A stretch of 60,381 bases of DNA from Intestinirhabdus alba (GCF_009711095.1 NZ_WMJZ01000012.1:71250-131630), one strand, 5' to 3'. Shown: positions 1-8,983, numbered from the stretch's first letter. Notes: a model not told the origin generated them from the sequence alone. Numbers and translations are program-made.

Positions 1-70
1 CCCGCTGGAAGCCGCGGCTCCTCAGGAGAAGCCCGCCGCGACCACGGGCGAAGCGTGGGCTGCCTTCTGA
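1..70 (+). CDS. C-terminal end of a probable methyl-accepting chemotaxis protein (partial)
   Basis: The frame starting at base 2 is open to a TGA at 68-70 and encodes the last 22 residues of a protein that begins outside the window. The segment is a flexible Ala/Pro/Glu/Thr-rich tail ending in EAWAAF. High-abundance enterobacterial chemoreceptors end in a similar linker plus a pentapeptide (NWETF type) that binds CheR and CheB through its W and F. Here the W-x-x-F spacing at the extreme C terminus is kept. The assignment rests on this short motif only; any protein with an Ala/Pro-rich tail would be an alternative. Confidence 0.45.
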   Translation, partial: PLEAAAPQEKPAATTGEAWAAF

Positions 71-115
71 ATCGCTAAAAAAGGGGCGCATCCCTCTGGC
101 CTTTACGGGAAAAAG

Positions 116-141
116 TCGATATATAACATTTTATATATCGA
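116..141. promoter_or_regulatory. Perfect 10-bp inverted repeat upstream of yghW (candidate operator)
   Basis: The arms tcgatatata (116-125) and tatatatcga (132-141) are exact reverse complements separated by six bases. The palindrome ends two bases before the strong GGGAGGG ribosome binding site of yghW. It has no T-tract, so it is not an intrinsic terminator. It looks like the site of a dimeric repressor. The regulator is not known from sequence. Because the hydrogenase genes follow, a metal-responsive repressor is one hypothesis. Confidence 0.45.
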
Positions 142-152
142 CGGGAGGGATT

Positions 153-446
153 ATGAACAACCATTTTGGCAAAGGCCTGATGGCCGGACTCAACGCGGCG
201 CGGCCCGACAGCGCCCGTAATGTGGCGCATTTCTGCGCCGACTATAAGCGCGGTTTTGTGCTGGGCTTCTCGCAGCGGATGTTTGAAAAAACCGGCGATC
301 GCCAGCTCAGCGCCTGGGAGGCGGGCATTCTTACCCGCCGCTACGGCCTTGATAAAGAGATGGTTATCGACTTTTTTCGCGAGAATCAGTCCGCCGTCGC
401 CGTCCGGTTCTTCATGGCGGGCTATCGGCTGGAAGGCCAGGGGTAG
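153..446 (+). CDS. yghW: YghW, DUF2623 family small protein
   Basis: This 97-residue soluble protein closely matches E. coli YghW (95 residues), with the shared blocks [31 protein letters not shown] and FFMAGYRLE. The function of the family is unknown. In E. coli, yghW also lies just upstream of hybO in the same orientation, so synteny supports the call. The ATG has a textbook GGGAGGG ribosome binding site. A perfect palindrome lies immediately before it, suggesting dedicated regulation. No signal peptide or membrane segment is visible. Confidence 0.9.
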   Translation: MNNHFGKGLMAGLNAARPDSARNVAHFCADYKRGFVLGFSQRMFEKTGDRQLSAWEAGILTRRYGLDKEMVIDFFRENQSAVAVRFFMAGYRLEGQG

Positions 447-795
447 GCTGTCGGATCTGGCAGCCCGGCGCGCGGCAGGCTGAAACGGCGCGGCGTCGGA
501 ATGAAGCGATCTTTGTCTTTTCGCCCGGTCTGAACCCGCAGCGTCACGGCCGTCTTTTTCGCTGAACGGCGCGCCGTCGTGGGGCTGTGGATGATTGAGT
601 CATTTAGCCTAAAGTGGTATTATTTTGCTTTAATTAATTACACCATTGACTTAATCCTTCGTTTTATCGCCCCTTCGCAGTATTATGTCACACATAACCA
701 TAATAAGAATGTGGTAAATGGCGCGCTGCTCGCAGTAACCCATTTGTAAGTAGTGCAGAATGAACGCCAGGTCTTCGCAACGGAATAACTATAAA
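447..795 (+). promoter_or_regulatory. Intergenic region carrying the presumed hybO promoter
   Basis: The 349 bases between yghW and hybO hold no convincing gene. The first 150 bases are GC-rich. From about 595 the DNA becomes AT-rich, as expected for a promoter; a TATTAT hexamer lies at 681-686 but the -35 spacing is poor. E. coli hyb is anaerobically controlled, but no full FNR, ArcA or NarL site could be recognised by eye. The position is secure; the internal elements are not. Confidence 0.4.
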
Positions 796-1914
796 ATGAC
801 TGGAGATAATACTCTCATCACTTCTCACGGCGTTAATCGCCGTGATTTCATGAAGCTTTGTGCAGCACTCGCTGCCACCATGGGCCTCAGCGGCAAAGCC
901 GCTGCCGCAATGGCTGAATCGGTTGCTAATCCGCAGCGTCCTCCGGTTGTCTGGATAGGCGCTCAGGAGTGCACGGGCTGTACCGAATCGCTGCTGCGCT
1001 CGACTCACCCGACGGTAGAAAACCTGGTTCTGGAGACCATCTCTCTGGAATATCACGAGGTGCTTTCCGCCGCCTTCGGCCATCAGGTCGAAGAGAACAA
1101 GCATCACGCTCTTGAGAAGTACAAAGGGCAGTATGTGCTGGTGGTCGATGGCTCTATCCCGCTAAAAGATAACGGTATTTACTGTATGGTCGCCGGAGAG
1201 CCGATTGTGGATCATATCCGCAAAGCGGCGGAAGGCGCAGCGGCAATTATCGCTATCGGCTCCTGCTCCGCCTGGGGTGGCGTCGCGGCGGCGGGCGTGA
1301 ACCCGACCGGCGCGGTGGGCCTGCAGGAGGTACTGCCGGGCAAAACCGTTATCAATATTCCGGGCTGCCCGCCTAACCCGCATAACTTCCTCGCCACAGT
1401 GGCGCATATCATCACCTTCGGTAAACCGCCGAAGCTGGATGCGAAAAATCGTCCCGCCTTCGCCTACGGTCGCCTGATCCACGAACACTGTGAACGTCGT
1501 CCGCACTTTGACGCCGGCCGTTTCGCCAAAGAGTTCGGCGATGAAGGCCACCGCGAGGGCTGGTGCCTTTACCACCTTGGCTGCAAAGGGCCGGAAACGT
1601 ACGGCAACTGCTCGACGCTGCAGTTCTGCGACGTCGGCGGCGTGTGGCCGGTGGCTATTGGCCATCCCTGCTACGGCTGTAACGAAGAGGGCGTCGGTTT
1701 CCATAAGGGGATCCACCAGCTGGCTCACGTGGAAAACCAGACTCCGCGCTCCGAAAAGCCTGACGTGAATATCAAAGAGGGCGGCCACGTTTCCGCGGGT
1801 GCCGTCGGGCTGCTCGGCGGCGTGGTGGGACTTGTGGCCGGCGTCAGCGTGATGGCGGTGCGTGAACTGGGGCGTCAGCAGAAGAAAGATGACGCTGACT
1901 CACGGGGAGAATAA
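796..1914 (+). CDS. hybO: Hydrogenase-2 small subunit HybO
   Basis: This is the electron-transferring small subunit of the membrane-bound [NiFe] hydrogenase 2, which takes up H2 in the periplasm. The product is 372 residues, the same length as E. coli HybO and nearly identical to it. A twin-arginine signal (NRRDFMKLC) sits near residue 14, so the folded heterodimer with HybC is exported by Tat. The CTGCTE motif begins the proximal [4Fe-4S] cluster site. A Gly/Val-rich hydrophobic helix near the C terminus anchors the protein in the inner membrane. An in-frame ATG at 760 exists, but the ATG at 796 matches the E. coli N terminus (MTGDNTL). First gene of hybOABCDEFG. Confidence 0.97.
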   Translation: MTGDNTLITSHGVNRRDFMKLCAALAATMGLSGKAAAAMAESVANPQRPPVVWIGAQECTGCTESLLRSTHPTVENLVLETISLEYHEVLSAAFGHQVEENKHHALEKYKGQYVLVVDGSIPLKDNGIYCMVAGEPIVDHIRKAAEGAAAIIAIGSCSAWGGVAAAGVNPTGAVGLQEVLPGKTVINIPGCPPNPHNFLATVAHIITFGKPPKLDAKNRPAFAYGRLIHEHCERRPHFDAGRFAKEFGDEGHREGWCLYHLGCKGPETYGNCSTLQFCDVGGVWPVAIGHPCYGCNEEGVGFHKGIHQLAHVENQTPRSEKPDVNIKEGGHVSAGAVGLLGGVVGLVAGVSVMAVRELGRQQKKDDADSRGE

Positions 1915-1916
1915 CC

Positions 1917-2903
1917 GTGAACAGACGTAATTTTATTAAAGCCGCCTCCGGCGGGGCGCTGCTGCTGGGCGCTGCGCCGACCGTCAGCCATGCGGCGGCG
2001 GAAAACCGTCCGCCGATCCCCGGCGCGTTAGGGATGCTGTATGACTCGACGCTGTGCGTCGGCTGTCAGGCCTGCGTGACAAAGTGTCAGGATATCAACT
2101 TTCCGGCGCGCAACCCGAAAGGGGAGCAGACCTGGTCAAACAACGACAAGCTGTCGCCGTACACCAATAACATCATTCAGGTGTGGCACAGCGGCACGGG
2201 CGCGAATAAAGACCAGCAGGAGAACGGCTATGCGTACATTAAAAAACAGTGTATGCACTGCGTCGATCCCAACTGCGTCTCCGTCTGCCCGGTCTCCGCG
2301 CTGAGGAAAAACCCAAAAACCGGCGTCGTCCACTACGACAAAGACGTCTGCACCGGCTGCCGCTACTGTATGGTCGCCTGCCCGTACAACGTGCCGAAGT
2401 ACGACTATGACAACCCCTTTGGTGCCATTCACAAATGTGAGCTGTGCAACCAGAAGGGCGTTGAGCGTCTGGATAAGGGCGGTCTTCCCGGCTGCGTTGA
2501 GGTTTGCCCGGCCGGGGCGGTGATCTTTGGCACTCGCGAAGCGCTGTTAGCCGAGGCGAAAAAGCGCCTGGCGCTGCGGCCCGGCAGCGAGTACCACTAC
2601 CCGCGACAGACCCTGGAGGCGAAAGATACTTGGCTGCACACGGTGCCGAAATACTATCCGCACCTGTACGGCGAAAAAGAGGGCGGCGGTACGCAGGTGC
2701 TGGTACTGACCGGGGTTCCTTATGAGGAGCTGGGGCTGCCGAAGCTGGACGATCTGTCGACCGGCGCGCGCTCCGAACATGTTCAACACACCCTGTATAA
2801 AGGCATGATGCTCCCACTGGCAGTGCTGGCGGGCTTAACCGTGCTGGTTCGTCGTAATACCAAAAACGACCATCACGACGGAGGAGACGATCGTGAGTCA
2901 TGA
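1917..2903 (+). CDS. hybA: Hydrogenase-2 ferredoxin-like subunit HybA
   Basis: HybA is the periplasmic 16Fe-16S electron-transfer partner that links the HybOC dimer to the quinone-reactive subunit HybB. It has 328 residues, like E. coli HybA. A Tat signal (RRNFIK) is at the N terminus. Four cysteine clusters typical of DmsB/HybA proteins follow: [37 protein letters not shown] and CELC with CVEVCP. A hydrophobic helix (residues about 295-312) forms a C-terminal anchor. The start is GTG, two bases after the hybO stop, and the stop overlaps hybB by 11 bases. Confidence 0.96.
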   Translation: MNRRNFIKAASGGALLLGAAPTVSHAAAENRPPIPGALGMLYDSTLCVGCQACVTKCQDINFPARNPKGEQTWSNNDKLSPYTNNIIQVWHSGTGANKDQQENGYAYIKKQCMHCVDPNCVSVCPVSALRKNPKTGVVHYDKDVCTGCRYCMVACPYNVPKYDYDNPFGAIHKCELCNQKGVERLDKGGLPGCVEVCPAGAVIFGTREALLAEAKKRLALRPGSEYHYPRQTLEAKDTWLHTVPKYYPHLYGEKEGGGTQVLVLTGVPYEELGLPKLDDLSTGARSEHVQHTLYKGMMLPLAVLAGLTVLVRRNTKNDHHDGGDDRES

Positions 2904-4071
2904 TCCAAAACCGCTGGGCGGCAAAATCATCAGTAAACCAGTGATGATTTTTGGGCCGCTCATTGTCCTGTGCCTGCTGCTTATCGTGAAGCGTCTGGTG
3001 TTCGGCCTGGGGTCCGTCTCCGATCTGAACGGCGGCTTCCCGTGGGGCGTGTGGATCGCCTTCGATCTGCTGATCGGCACCGGCTTCGCCTGCGGCGGCT
3101 GGGCGCTGGCGTGGGCGGTGTACGTTTTCAATCGGGGGCAGTACCATCCGCTGGTGCGTCCGGCGCTGCTGGCCAGCCTGTTTGGCTACTCGCTCGGCGG
3201 CCTGTCCATCACCATCGACGTCGGTCGTTACTGGAACCTGCCGTACTTTTACATTCCGGGCCACTTTAACGTGAACTCGGTGCTGTTCGAGACGGCGGTC
3301 TGTATGACCATCTACATCGGCGTTATGGCGCTGGAGTTCCTGCCCGCCGTGCTTGAGCGTCTGGGCTGGAAGGTTTCTCTTAAGCGCCTGAACAAGGTGA
3401 TGTTTTTCATCATTGCGCTGGGCGCGCTGCTGCCGACCATGCACCAGTCCTCTATGGGGTCGTTGATGATCTCGGCGGGCAACAAGGTCCATCCGCTGTG
3501 GCAGAGCTATGAGATGCTGCCGCTGTTCTCGGTGCTTACCGCCTTTATTATGGGCTTCTCGATCGTCATCTTTGAAGGTTCGCTGGTGCAGAGCGGCCTG
3601 CGCGGCAACGGCCCGGACGAGAAAAACCTGTTCGTGAAGCTGACCAACACCATCAGCGTGCTGCTGGCGATTTTCGTCGTGCTGCGCTTTGGCGAACTCA
3701 TTTATCACCACAAGCTGTCGTACGCCTTTAGCGGGGATCTGTACGCCGTGATGTTCTGGGTTGAAGCGGTTCTGATGCTCTTTCCGCTGGTGATGCTGAG
3801 AAGCGCAAGGCTGCGCAATGATTCGCGTATGCTCTACCTGTCGGCGCTCAGCGCGCTGCTGGGCTGTGCGACCTGGCGTCTGTCCTATTCGCTGGTGGCC
3901 TTCAACCCCGGCGGCGGCTACCACTACTTCCCCACCTGGGAAGAGCTGTTGATTTCTATTGGATTTGTGGCTATTGAGATCTGCGCATACATCGTACTCA
4001 TTCGTCTACTGCCGATCCTTCCTCCTTTAAAACACAACGATCATAATCGTCATGAGGCGAGCAAAGCATGA
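2893..4071 (+). CDS. hybB: Hydrogenase-2 membrane subunit HybB (NrfD family)
   Basis: HybB is the integral membrane quinone-interacting subunit of hydrogenase 2. The 392-residue product is the same length as E. coli HybB and has about ten hydrophobic segments with the NrfD-family pattern, including the [14 protein letters not shown] loop. It accepts electrons from HybA and reduces menaquinone. The start is GTG inside the end of hybA, preceded by a GGAGGAGAC ribosome binding site. The gene overlaps hybC by four bases (ATGA). Confidence 0.96.
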   Translation: MSHDPKPLGGKIISKPVMIFGPLIVLCLLLIVKRLVFGLGSVSDLNGGFPWGVWIAFDLLIGTGFACGGWALAWAVYVFNRGQYHPLVRPALLASLFGYSLGGLSITIDVGRYWNLPYFYIPGHFNVNSVLFETAVCMTIYIGVMALEFLPAVLERLGWKVSLKRLNKVMFFIIALGALLPTMHQSSMGSLMISAGNKVHPLWQSYEMLPLFSVLTAFIMGFSIVIFEGSLVQSGLRGNGPDEKNLFVKLTNTISVLLAIFVVLRFGELIYHHKLSYAFSGDLYAVMFWVEAVLMLFPLVMLRSARLRNDSRMLYLSALSALLGCATWRLSYSLVAFNPGGGYHYFPTWEELLISIGFVAIEICAYIVLIRLLPILPPLKHNDHNRHEASKA

Positions 4072-5771
4072 GCCAGAGAATTACTATTGATCCGGTGACC
4101 CGTATTGAGGGGCATTTACGCATTGACTGCGAAATTGAAAACGGCGTCGTTTCAAAAGCATGGGCATCCGGAACCATGTGGCGCGGTATGGAAGAGATCG
4201 TCAAGAACCGCGACCCGCGCGATGCCTGGATGATCGTCCAGCGTATTTGCGGCGTCTGCACCACCACCCACGCGCTCTCTTCGGTGCGCGCGGCGGAAAG
4301 CGCGCTGAACATCGACGTTCCCGTTAACGCCCAGTATATTCGTAACATTATCCTGGCGGCGCACACCACCCATGACCATATCGTCCACTTCTACCAGCTC
4401 TCGGCGCTGGACTGGGTGGACATCACCTCCGCCCTGAAGGCCGATCCGGCGAAGGCGTCGGCGATGCTGAGCGGCGTTTCCAGCTGGCATCTGAACAGCG
4501 CGGAAGAGTTCACGAAGGTTCAGAACAAGATCAAGGCGCTGGTGGACAGCGGCCAGCTGGGAATTTTCGCCAACGGCTACTGGGGTCACCCGGCGATGCA
4601 GCTGCCGCCGGAGGTCAACCTGATCGCCGTGGCCCACTACCTGCAGGCGCTGGAGTGCCAGCGCGACGCTAACCGCGTGGTGGCGCTGCTGGGGGGTAAA
4701 ACCCCGCACATCCAGAACCTGGCGGTGGGCGGGGTGGCGAACCCGATCAACCTCGACGGCGTGGGCGTGCTGAACCTTGAGCGCCTGATGTACATTAAGT
4801 CCTTCATCGACAAGCTGAGCGACTTCGTTGAGCAGGTCTATAAAGTCGATACGGCGGTGATCGCGGCGTACTATCCGGAGTGGCTGGAGCGCGGCAAAGG
4901 GGCGGTAAACTACCTGTGCGCGCCGGAGTATCCGACCGACGGCAAAAACGGCAGCTTCCTGTTCCCCGGCGGCTATATCAGTAACGCCGATCTGGCGAGC
5001 TACCGGCCAATCAACTCTCACTCCGACGAGTTCCTGATCAAGGGCATTCAGGAGAGCGCGAAGCACGCCTGGTACAAGGACGAAGCGCCCCAGGCACCGT
5101 GGGAAGGCACGACCGTTCCTGAGTACACCGGCTGGTCGGACGACGGTAAATATTCGTGGGTGAAAGCCCCGACCTTCTACGGTAAAACCGTGGAGGTTGG
5201 CCCGCTGGCCAATATGCTGTGCAAGCTGGCGGCAGGGCGCGAGGCGACCCACGCGAAGCTGAATGAAATTATCGCTATCTACCAGAAGCTGACCGGCAAG
5301 ACCCTGGAGGTGGCGCAGCTGCACTCCACTCTCGGCCGCATCATCGGGCGCACCGTACACTGCTGCGAGCTGCAGAATATCCTGCAGCATCAGTACGCCG
5401 CGCTGATTGAAAACATCGGCAAGGGCGATTTCACCACCTTCGTGAAGCCGGAGATCCCGGCGACGGGCGAGTTTAAGGGCGTCGGCTTCCTGGAGGCCCC
5501 GCGCGGTATGCTCTCCCACTGGATGGTGATCAAAGACGGGATTATCAGCAACTACCAGGCGGTGGTGCCCTCCACCTGGAACTCCGGCCCGCGCAACTTC
5601 AACGACGAGGTTGGCCCGTACGAGCAGTCGCTGGTGGGAACGCCCATCGCCGATCCGCACAAGCCGCTGGAGGTGGTGCGCACCATTCACTCCTTCGATC
5701 CGTGCATGTCCTGCGCGGTGCACGTGGTGGACGCCGACGGCAGTGAAGTGGTCTCGGTGAAGGTCCTCTGA
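4068..5771 (+). CDS. hybC: Hydrogenase-2 large catalytic subunit HybC
   Basis: HybC carries the NiFe(CN)2CO active site that splits H2. The product is 567 residues. Both nickel-binding cysteine pairs are present: RICGVC with Cys61 and Cys64, and DPCMSC with Cys546 and Cys549 near the C terminus. The sequence continues 15 residues after His552, which is the tail that HybD removes after nickel insertion. It has no export signal of its own and is co-exported with HybO. It starts in an ATGA overlap with hybB and shares one base with hybD (TGATG). Confidence 0.97.
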   Translation: MSQRITIDPVTRIEGHLRIDCEIENGVVSKAWASGTMWRGMEEIVKNRDPRDAWMIVQRICGVCTTTHALSSVRAAESALNIDVPVNAQYIRNIILAAHTTHDHIVHFYQLSALDWVDITSALKADPAKASAMLSGVSSWHLNSAEEFTKVQNKIKALVDSGQLGIFANGYWGHPAMQLPPEVNLIAVAHYLQALECQRDANRVVALLGGKTPHIQNLAVGGVANPINLDGVGVLNLERLMYIKSFIDKLSDFVEQVYKVDTAVIAAYYPEWLERGKGAVNYLCAPEYPTDGKNGSFLFPGGYISNADLASYRPINSHSDEFLIKGIQESAKHAWYKDEAPQAPWEGTTVPEYTGWSDDGKYSWVKAPTFYGKTVEVGPLANMLCKLAAGREATHAKLNEIIAIYQKLTGKTLEVAQLHSTLGRIIGRTVHCCELQNILQHQYAALIENIGKGDFTTFVKPEIPATGEFKGVGFLEAPRGMLSHWMVIKDGIISNYQAVVPSTWNSGPRNFNDEVGPYEQSLVGTPIADPHKPLEVVRTIHSFDPCMSCAVHVVDADGSEVVSVKVL

Positions 5772-6265
5772 TGCGGATATTAGTTTTAGGGGTCGGCAAT
5801 ATCCTGCTGACCGATGAGGCTATCGGGGTGCGTATCGTTGAGGCGTTAGGGCAGCGCTACGCGCTGCCGGAGTACGTCGAGATCCTCGACGGCGGCACCG
5901 CGGGCATGGAGCTGCTCGGCGACATGGCGAACCGGGATCATCTGATCATCGCCGACGCCATTGTGTCGAAGAAGCGCGAGCCGGGCACCCTGATGGTCCT
6001 GCGCGACGACGAGGTGCCGGCGCTGTTCACCAATAAGATCTCGCCCCACCAGCTTGGCCTGGCCGACGTGCTGTCGGCCCTGCGCTTCACCGACGAGTTT
6101 CCGAAGAAGCTGACGCTGGTTGGCGTGATCCCGCAATCCCTGGAGCCGCACATCGGCCTGACGCCGACGGTGGAGGCGATGATTGAGCCGGCGCTGGAGC
6201 AGGTGTTAGCCGCGCTGCGCGAGTCAGGCGTCGAGGCGACGCCTAAGGAGCCGACGCATGGCTGA
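5771..6265 (+). CDS. hybD: Hydrogenase-2 maturation endopeptidase HybD
   Basis: HybD trims the C-terminal peptide of HybC once nickel has been inserted. The 164-residue product has the three residues that bind the metal in E. coli HybD at the same positions: Glu16, Asp62 and His93. The Gly-rich start (LVLGVGNILLTDE) is typical of the HycI/HybD peptidase family (M52). It is a cytoplasmic protein. The gene begins in the hybC stop codon and overlaps hybE by eight bases. Confidence 0.96.
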   Translation: MRILVLGVGNILLTDEAIGVRIVEALGQRYALPEYVEILDGGTAGMELLGDMANRDHLIIADAIVSKKREPGTLMVLRDDEVPALFTNKISPHQLGLADVLSALRFTDEFPKKLTLVGVIPQSLEPHIGLTPTVEAMIEPALEQVLAALRESGVEATPKEPTHG

Positions 6266-6749
6266 CGAGATCATCGGCTTTTCCACCTCTCCGCAGGCGC
6301 GGGTGCAGGCAGCCTTTGAGGAGATCGCCCGCCGCGCGATGCACGATCTGTCGTTTCTGCATCCGTCCATGCCGGTTTATGTCACCGACCTGACGCCGTT
6401 TGAAGGCCAGTGGACCGGCTGCGTGATTACGCCGTGGATGTTGAGCGCGCTGATCTTCCCCGGCCCGGATCAGATCTGGCCGCAGCGCAAGGTCAGCGAC
6501 AAGCTCGGCCTGCGCCTGCCCTACGGCGATATGACCTTTACCGTCGGCGAGCTGGACGGCGTTTCGCAGTATCTCTCCTGTTCGCTGATGTCGCCCCTTG
6601 AGCGCGGCCTGTCGGCGGAGGAGGGCGTGCGGCTGGCGGACGACTGCGCGCGGATGCTGCTGTCGCTGCCGGTCAGCGATCCCGACTCGCCCCAGCAGGC
6701 CGGTCGCCGGGCCCTGCTGTTCGGCCGCCGGAGCGGCGAGCATGCATGA
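6258..6749 (+). CDS. hybE: Hydrogenase-2 assembly chaperone HybE
   Basis: HybE is the cytoplasmic chaperone that binds the Tat signal and precursor of HybO during hydrogenase-2 assembly (rubredoxin-like/HupJ family). The 163-residue product matches E. coli HybE in length and sequence style (LTPFEGQWTGCVITPWML, LPYGDMTFTVGELDG). It sits in the conserved order between hybD and hybF, with eight-base overlaps on both sides, which suggests strict translational coupling. No membrane segment is visible. Confidence 0.95.
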   Translation: MADEIIGFSTSPQARVQAAFEEIARRAMHDLSFLHPSMPVYVTDLTPFEGQWTGCVITPWMLSALIFPGPDQIWPQRKVSDKLGLRLPYGDMTFTVGELDGVSQYLSCSLMSPLERGLSAEEGVRLADDCARMLLSLPVSDPDSPQQAGRRALLFGRRSGEHA

Positions 6750-7083
6750 GCTCTCCCTGTGCCAGAGCGCGGTGGAGATCGTGCTGCAGCAGGCGGAGCA
6801 GCATGGGGTAACGCGCGTCACCGGCGTATGGCTGGAGATTGGCGCGCTCTCCTGCGTGGAGGAGAGCGCCGTGCGCTTCAGTTTCGACATCGTCTGCCGG
6901 GGGACGATAGCCGAAGGCAGTACGCTGCATATCGGCTATCGGCCGGCGCAGGCCTGGTGCTGGGACTGCGGCGAGGCGGTTGAAATAGAGCGCCACGACG
7001 CGCCCTGCCCGCGCTGCCAGGGCGTCAGCCTGCGGGTGGACGCCGGCGATTCCCTGAAGGTTAAAAGTATTGAAGTGGAGTAA
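6742..7083 (+). CDS. hybF: Hydrogenase nickel incorporation protein HybF (HypA family)
   Basis: HybF, the HypA homologue specific for hydrogenases 1 and 2 in E. coli, delivers nickel to the large subunit with HypB. The product is 113 residues and begins with the nickel-binding MHE. A structural zinc site is formed by two CxxC pairs, Cys73/Cys76 and Cys89/Cys92. A longer frame extends upstream to 6598, but that part shadows hybE. The ATG at 6742 gives the family N terminus and the usual eight-base overlap. The hypBCDE genes are not in this window. Confidence 0.96.
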   Translation: MHELSLCQSAVEIVLQQAEQHGVTRVTGVWLEIGALSCVEESAVRFSFDIVCRGTIAEGSTLHIGYRPAQAWCWDCGEAVEIERHDAPCPRCQGVSLRVDAGDSLKVKSIEVE

Positions 7084-7110
7084 CCCGCTTCTCATTCCAG
7101 GTGGTTAACT

Positions 7111-7359
7111 ATGTGTATTGGAGTCCCCGGCCAGGTGCTGGCCGTCGGTGAGGATATTCATCAGCTGGCGCAGGTCGAAGTGTGCGGCATCAGGCGCGAG
7201 GTGAATATCGCTCTGATTTGCGAAGGCTATCCGGCGGAGCTGGTGGGGCAGTGGGTGCTGGTACACGTCGGTTTTGCCATGAGCATTATCGACGAAGAGG
7301 AGGCCAGAATCACGCTGGACGCCCTGCGCCGTATGGAGTACGACGTCACCAGCGCCTGA
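7111..7359 (+). CDS. hybG: Hydrogenase maturation factor HybG (HypC family)
   Basis: HybG is the HypC-type chaperone for hydrogenase 2. It carries the Fe(CN)2CO unit with HypD and keeps the HybC precursor open. The 82-residue product begins MCIGVPGQ. The invariant Cys2, exposed after removal of the initiator Met, is the functional residue. The ATG at 7111 lies 27 bases after hybF and has an AGGTGG ribosome binding site. This is the last gene of the hyb operon; the repeat-bearing region starts 45 bases downstream. Confidence 0.96.
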   Translation: MCIGVPGQVLAVGEDIHQLAQVEVCGIRREVNIALICEGYPAELVGQWVLVHVGFAMSIIDEEEARITLDALRRMEYDVTSA

Positions 7360-7403
7360 TCCCGCTGTTAAGCGCCCCGACAATCGTTATATAATAGAGT
7401 GTA

Positions 7404-7735
7404 TATACCCTAAATAATTCGAGTTGCAGGACAAAACGCAGCGCGTTTTGAACAGCCCCCAGGCTGGCCCCGAAGGGGTGAGGCCCTCAGGCCGAATCAC
7501 GCGGCGACGCAGTGACAAATTCGTCAGGAACGAATTTGAACAGCCGCAGGCTGCCTCTGGTGAGAGACAGGGATGTCTCTCATTAATCCCCAGGAGCTTA
7601 CTAGAGTAAGTGACTGGGGTGAGCGAGGACAAATCGGCTTAGCTGATTTGAACGCCGCTGGCGGCGGCCCTTCAGGGTGAGGCCCCTGGGCCGAATAAAG
7701 CCAACGCACATGCAACTTGAAGTATGACGGGTATA
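7404..7735 (+). repeat. Long intergenic repeat, copy A, with ERIC core
   Basis: The element is bounded by TATACCC at 7404-7410 and GGGTATA at 7729-7735. Its ends are imperfect inverted repeats (TTCGAGTTGCA against TGCAACTTGAAG). About 240 bases in from the left end is an ERIC-like core, ccccaggagcttac followed by agtaagtgactggggtgagc. Inside are several hairpins, for example aaaacgcagcgcgtttt and caaattcgtc-gacgaatttg type pairs. It is nearly identical to the reverse complement of copy C at 10505-10844 over at least its first 240 bases. It carries no gene. It fills the space between hybG and the binding-protein gene, whose ribosome binding site begins about nine bases beyond its end. Confidence 0.8.
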
Positions 7736-7755
7736 TCGATTGCGAGGAGACGCTC

Positions 7756-8808
7756 ATGTTGACATCCCTGCGCCAGCTTTCCCTGCTGGCGCTTCTTTTT
7801 TCCCTGCCTTTCACGGCCCTGGCCGATCGCACCTTCACCGATCAGATAGGCCGCCAGGTTACCGTTCCGGACACCGTCGATCGCGTGGTGGTGCTGCAGC
7901 ATCAGACGCTGAACCTGCTGGTGCAGATGAACGCCACCGATAAAATCGTCGGCGTAATGGCCAACTGGAAGCAGCAGCTCGGCGAAGGCTACGCGCGGCT
8001 GGCACCGGAGCTGGCGCAGAAGGCGGCGCTGGGTGATTTAACCCACGTCGATCCGGAAAAGCTGGTGGCGCTGCATCCGCAGGTAGTGTTTGTCACCAAC
8101 TATGCGCCGCGGGAAATGATCGACAAAATCAGCGATCTTGGCATCCCGGTGGTGGCGATCTCCCTGCGCCACGACGCGGCGGGAGAGCAGGCCAAAATTA
8201 ACCCGACCATGGTGAATGAGGAGGCGGCTTACGATCGCGGGCTGCGCGAAGGCATTACGCTTATCGGCGACATCGTCAATAAGCCGCAGGCGGCGAAGGC
8301 GCTGATTGAGGCGACGGATCGCGGCCGTAAAATAGTCAGCGACCGTCTGCAGGCGCTTCCTGAAGCGAAGCGGGTGCGCGCCTATATGGCTAATCCGGAT
8401 CTGACCACCTACGGCTCCGGCAAATATACCGGGCTGATGATGGCGCACGCCGGGGCGCTGAACGTGGCGGCGGCGACGGTGAAAGGCTTTAAGCCGGTGG
8501 CGATGGAGCAGGTGATCGCCTGGAACCCGCAGGTGATTTTTGTCCAGGACCGCTATCCGAAGGTGGTGGAGCAGATCCGCAACGATCCGCGGTGGCAGGT
8601 GATTGACGCGGTGAAAAACCAGCGCGTCTATCTGATGCCTGATTATGCTAAGGCCTGGGGTTACCCGATGCCGGAGGCGATGGGCATTGGCGAGCTGTGG
8701 ATGGCGAAGAAGCTCTATCCGGAAAAGTTCCGGGATATTGATATGCGCAGGGTCGCCAACGACTGGTATCAGCGCTTCTACCGTACCGACTACCAGGGCG
8801 TGGAGTAA
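7756..8808 (+). CDS. Periplasmic ABC-transporter substrate-binding protein, siderophore/cobalamin class
   Basis: The 350-residue protein has a cleavable signal peptide (hydrophobic core SLLALLFSLPFTALA, probable cleavage before DRTF) followed by a PF01497-type fold seen in FecB, FhuD and BtuF. Typical blocks are RTFTDQIGRQVTVPD, a middle long helix, and WNPQVIFVQD in the second lobe. It should bind a metal complex such as a ferric siderophore or cobamide for import, but the ligand cannot be read. No permease or ATPase gene is adjacent, so it is an orphan. The ATG at 7756 was chosen over an upstream in-frame ATG at 7717 because it has a GAGGAG site and begins the signal peptide. Its promoter must lie in or beyond repeat A; a TATAAT at 7390-7395 lies just upstream of that repeat. 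Confidence 0.82.
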   Translation: MLTSLRQLSLLALLFSLPFTALADRTFTDQIGRQVTVPDTVDRVVVLQHQTLNLLVQMNATDKIVGVMANWKQQLGEGYARLAPELAQKAALGDLTHVDPEKLVALHPQVVFVTNYAPREMIDKISDLGIPVVAISLRHDAAGEQAKINPTMVNEEAAYDRGLREGITLIGDIVNKPQAAKALIEATDRGRKIVSDRLQALPEAKRVRAYMANPDLTTYGSGKYTGLMMAHAGALNVAAATVKGFKPVAMEQVIAWNPQVIFVQDRYPKVVEQIRNDPRWQVIDAVKNQRVYLMPDYAKAWGYPMPEAMGIGELWMAKKLYPEKFRDIDMRRVANDWYQRFYRTDYQGVE

Positions 8809-8983
8809 ATCGCTTTGCAAAATAGCCGGTCCCGTAAAGGGCGTTAAGCCTGGATTTGTGGCCTGAGCCATTACCAGAACGTCCTGTGCCAGCACCTTGC
8901 CCTGCGCTTTCTGCTGGCCGTACTAGCCTGGCGAGGTAAAAATAATAAAAGGCCGGGAGGGGGTACTGTCTGCCCCCGGCTTT
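8809..8983 (+). terminator. Downstream region of the binding-protein gene with a candidate intrinsic terminator
   Basis: No gene is visible here. Near its end, a GC-rich inverted repeat (gccggg near 8952 pairing with cccggc at 8975-8980) is followed directly by TTTT at 8981-8984. This fits a rho-independent terminator for the binding-protein gene, about 150 bases after its stop. Confidence 0.5.

Noticed and set aside
447-795. FNR or NarL site upstream of hybO
   Set aside because: Only half-sites were seen (TTGAC, ATTGA); spacing did not fit the full palindrome, so no site is claimed.
796-1914. Start of hybO at the upstream ATG (760)
   Set aside because: The extra residues do not match the known N terminus and would displace the twin-arginine motif; the ATG at 796 fits E. 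coli HybO.
2239-3924. Antisense open frame of 561 codons over hybA and hybB
   Set aside because: It spans two real genes and its product is an Arg/Gln/His-rich shadow without domains.
4152-5723. Antisense open frame of 523 codons over hybC
   Set aside because: hybC is a near-identical match to a known catalytic subunit with all active-site residues; the antisense product resembles nothing.
7424-7609. Short open frames inside repeat copies A and C
   Set aside because: They occur in non-coding repeats, on both strands, and depend on hairpin sequences rather than protein constraint.
8809-8950. Remnant of a permease gene after the binding-protein gene
   Set aside because: A short hydrophobic run was seen, but it has no similarity I can defend to FecCD-type permeases.
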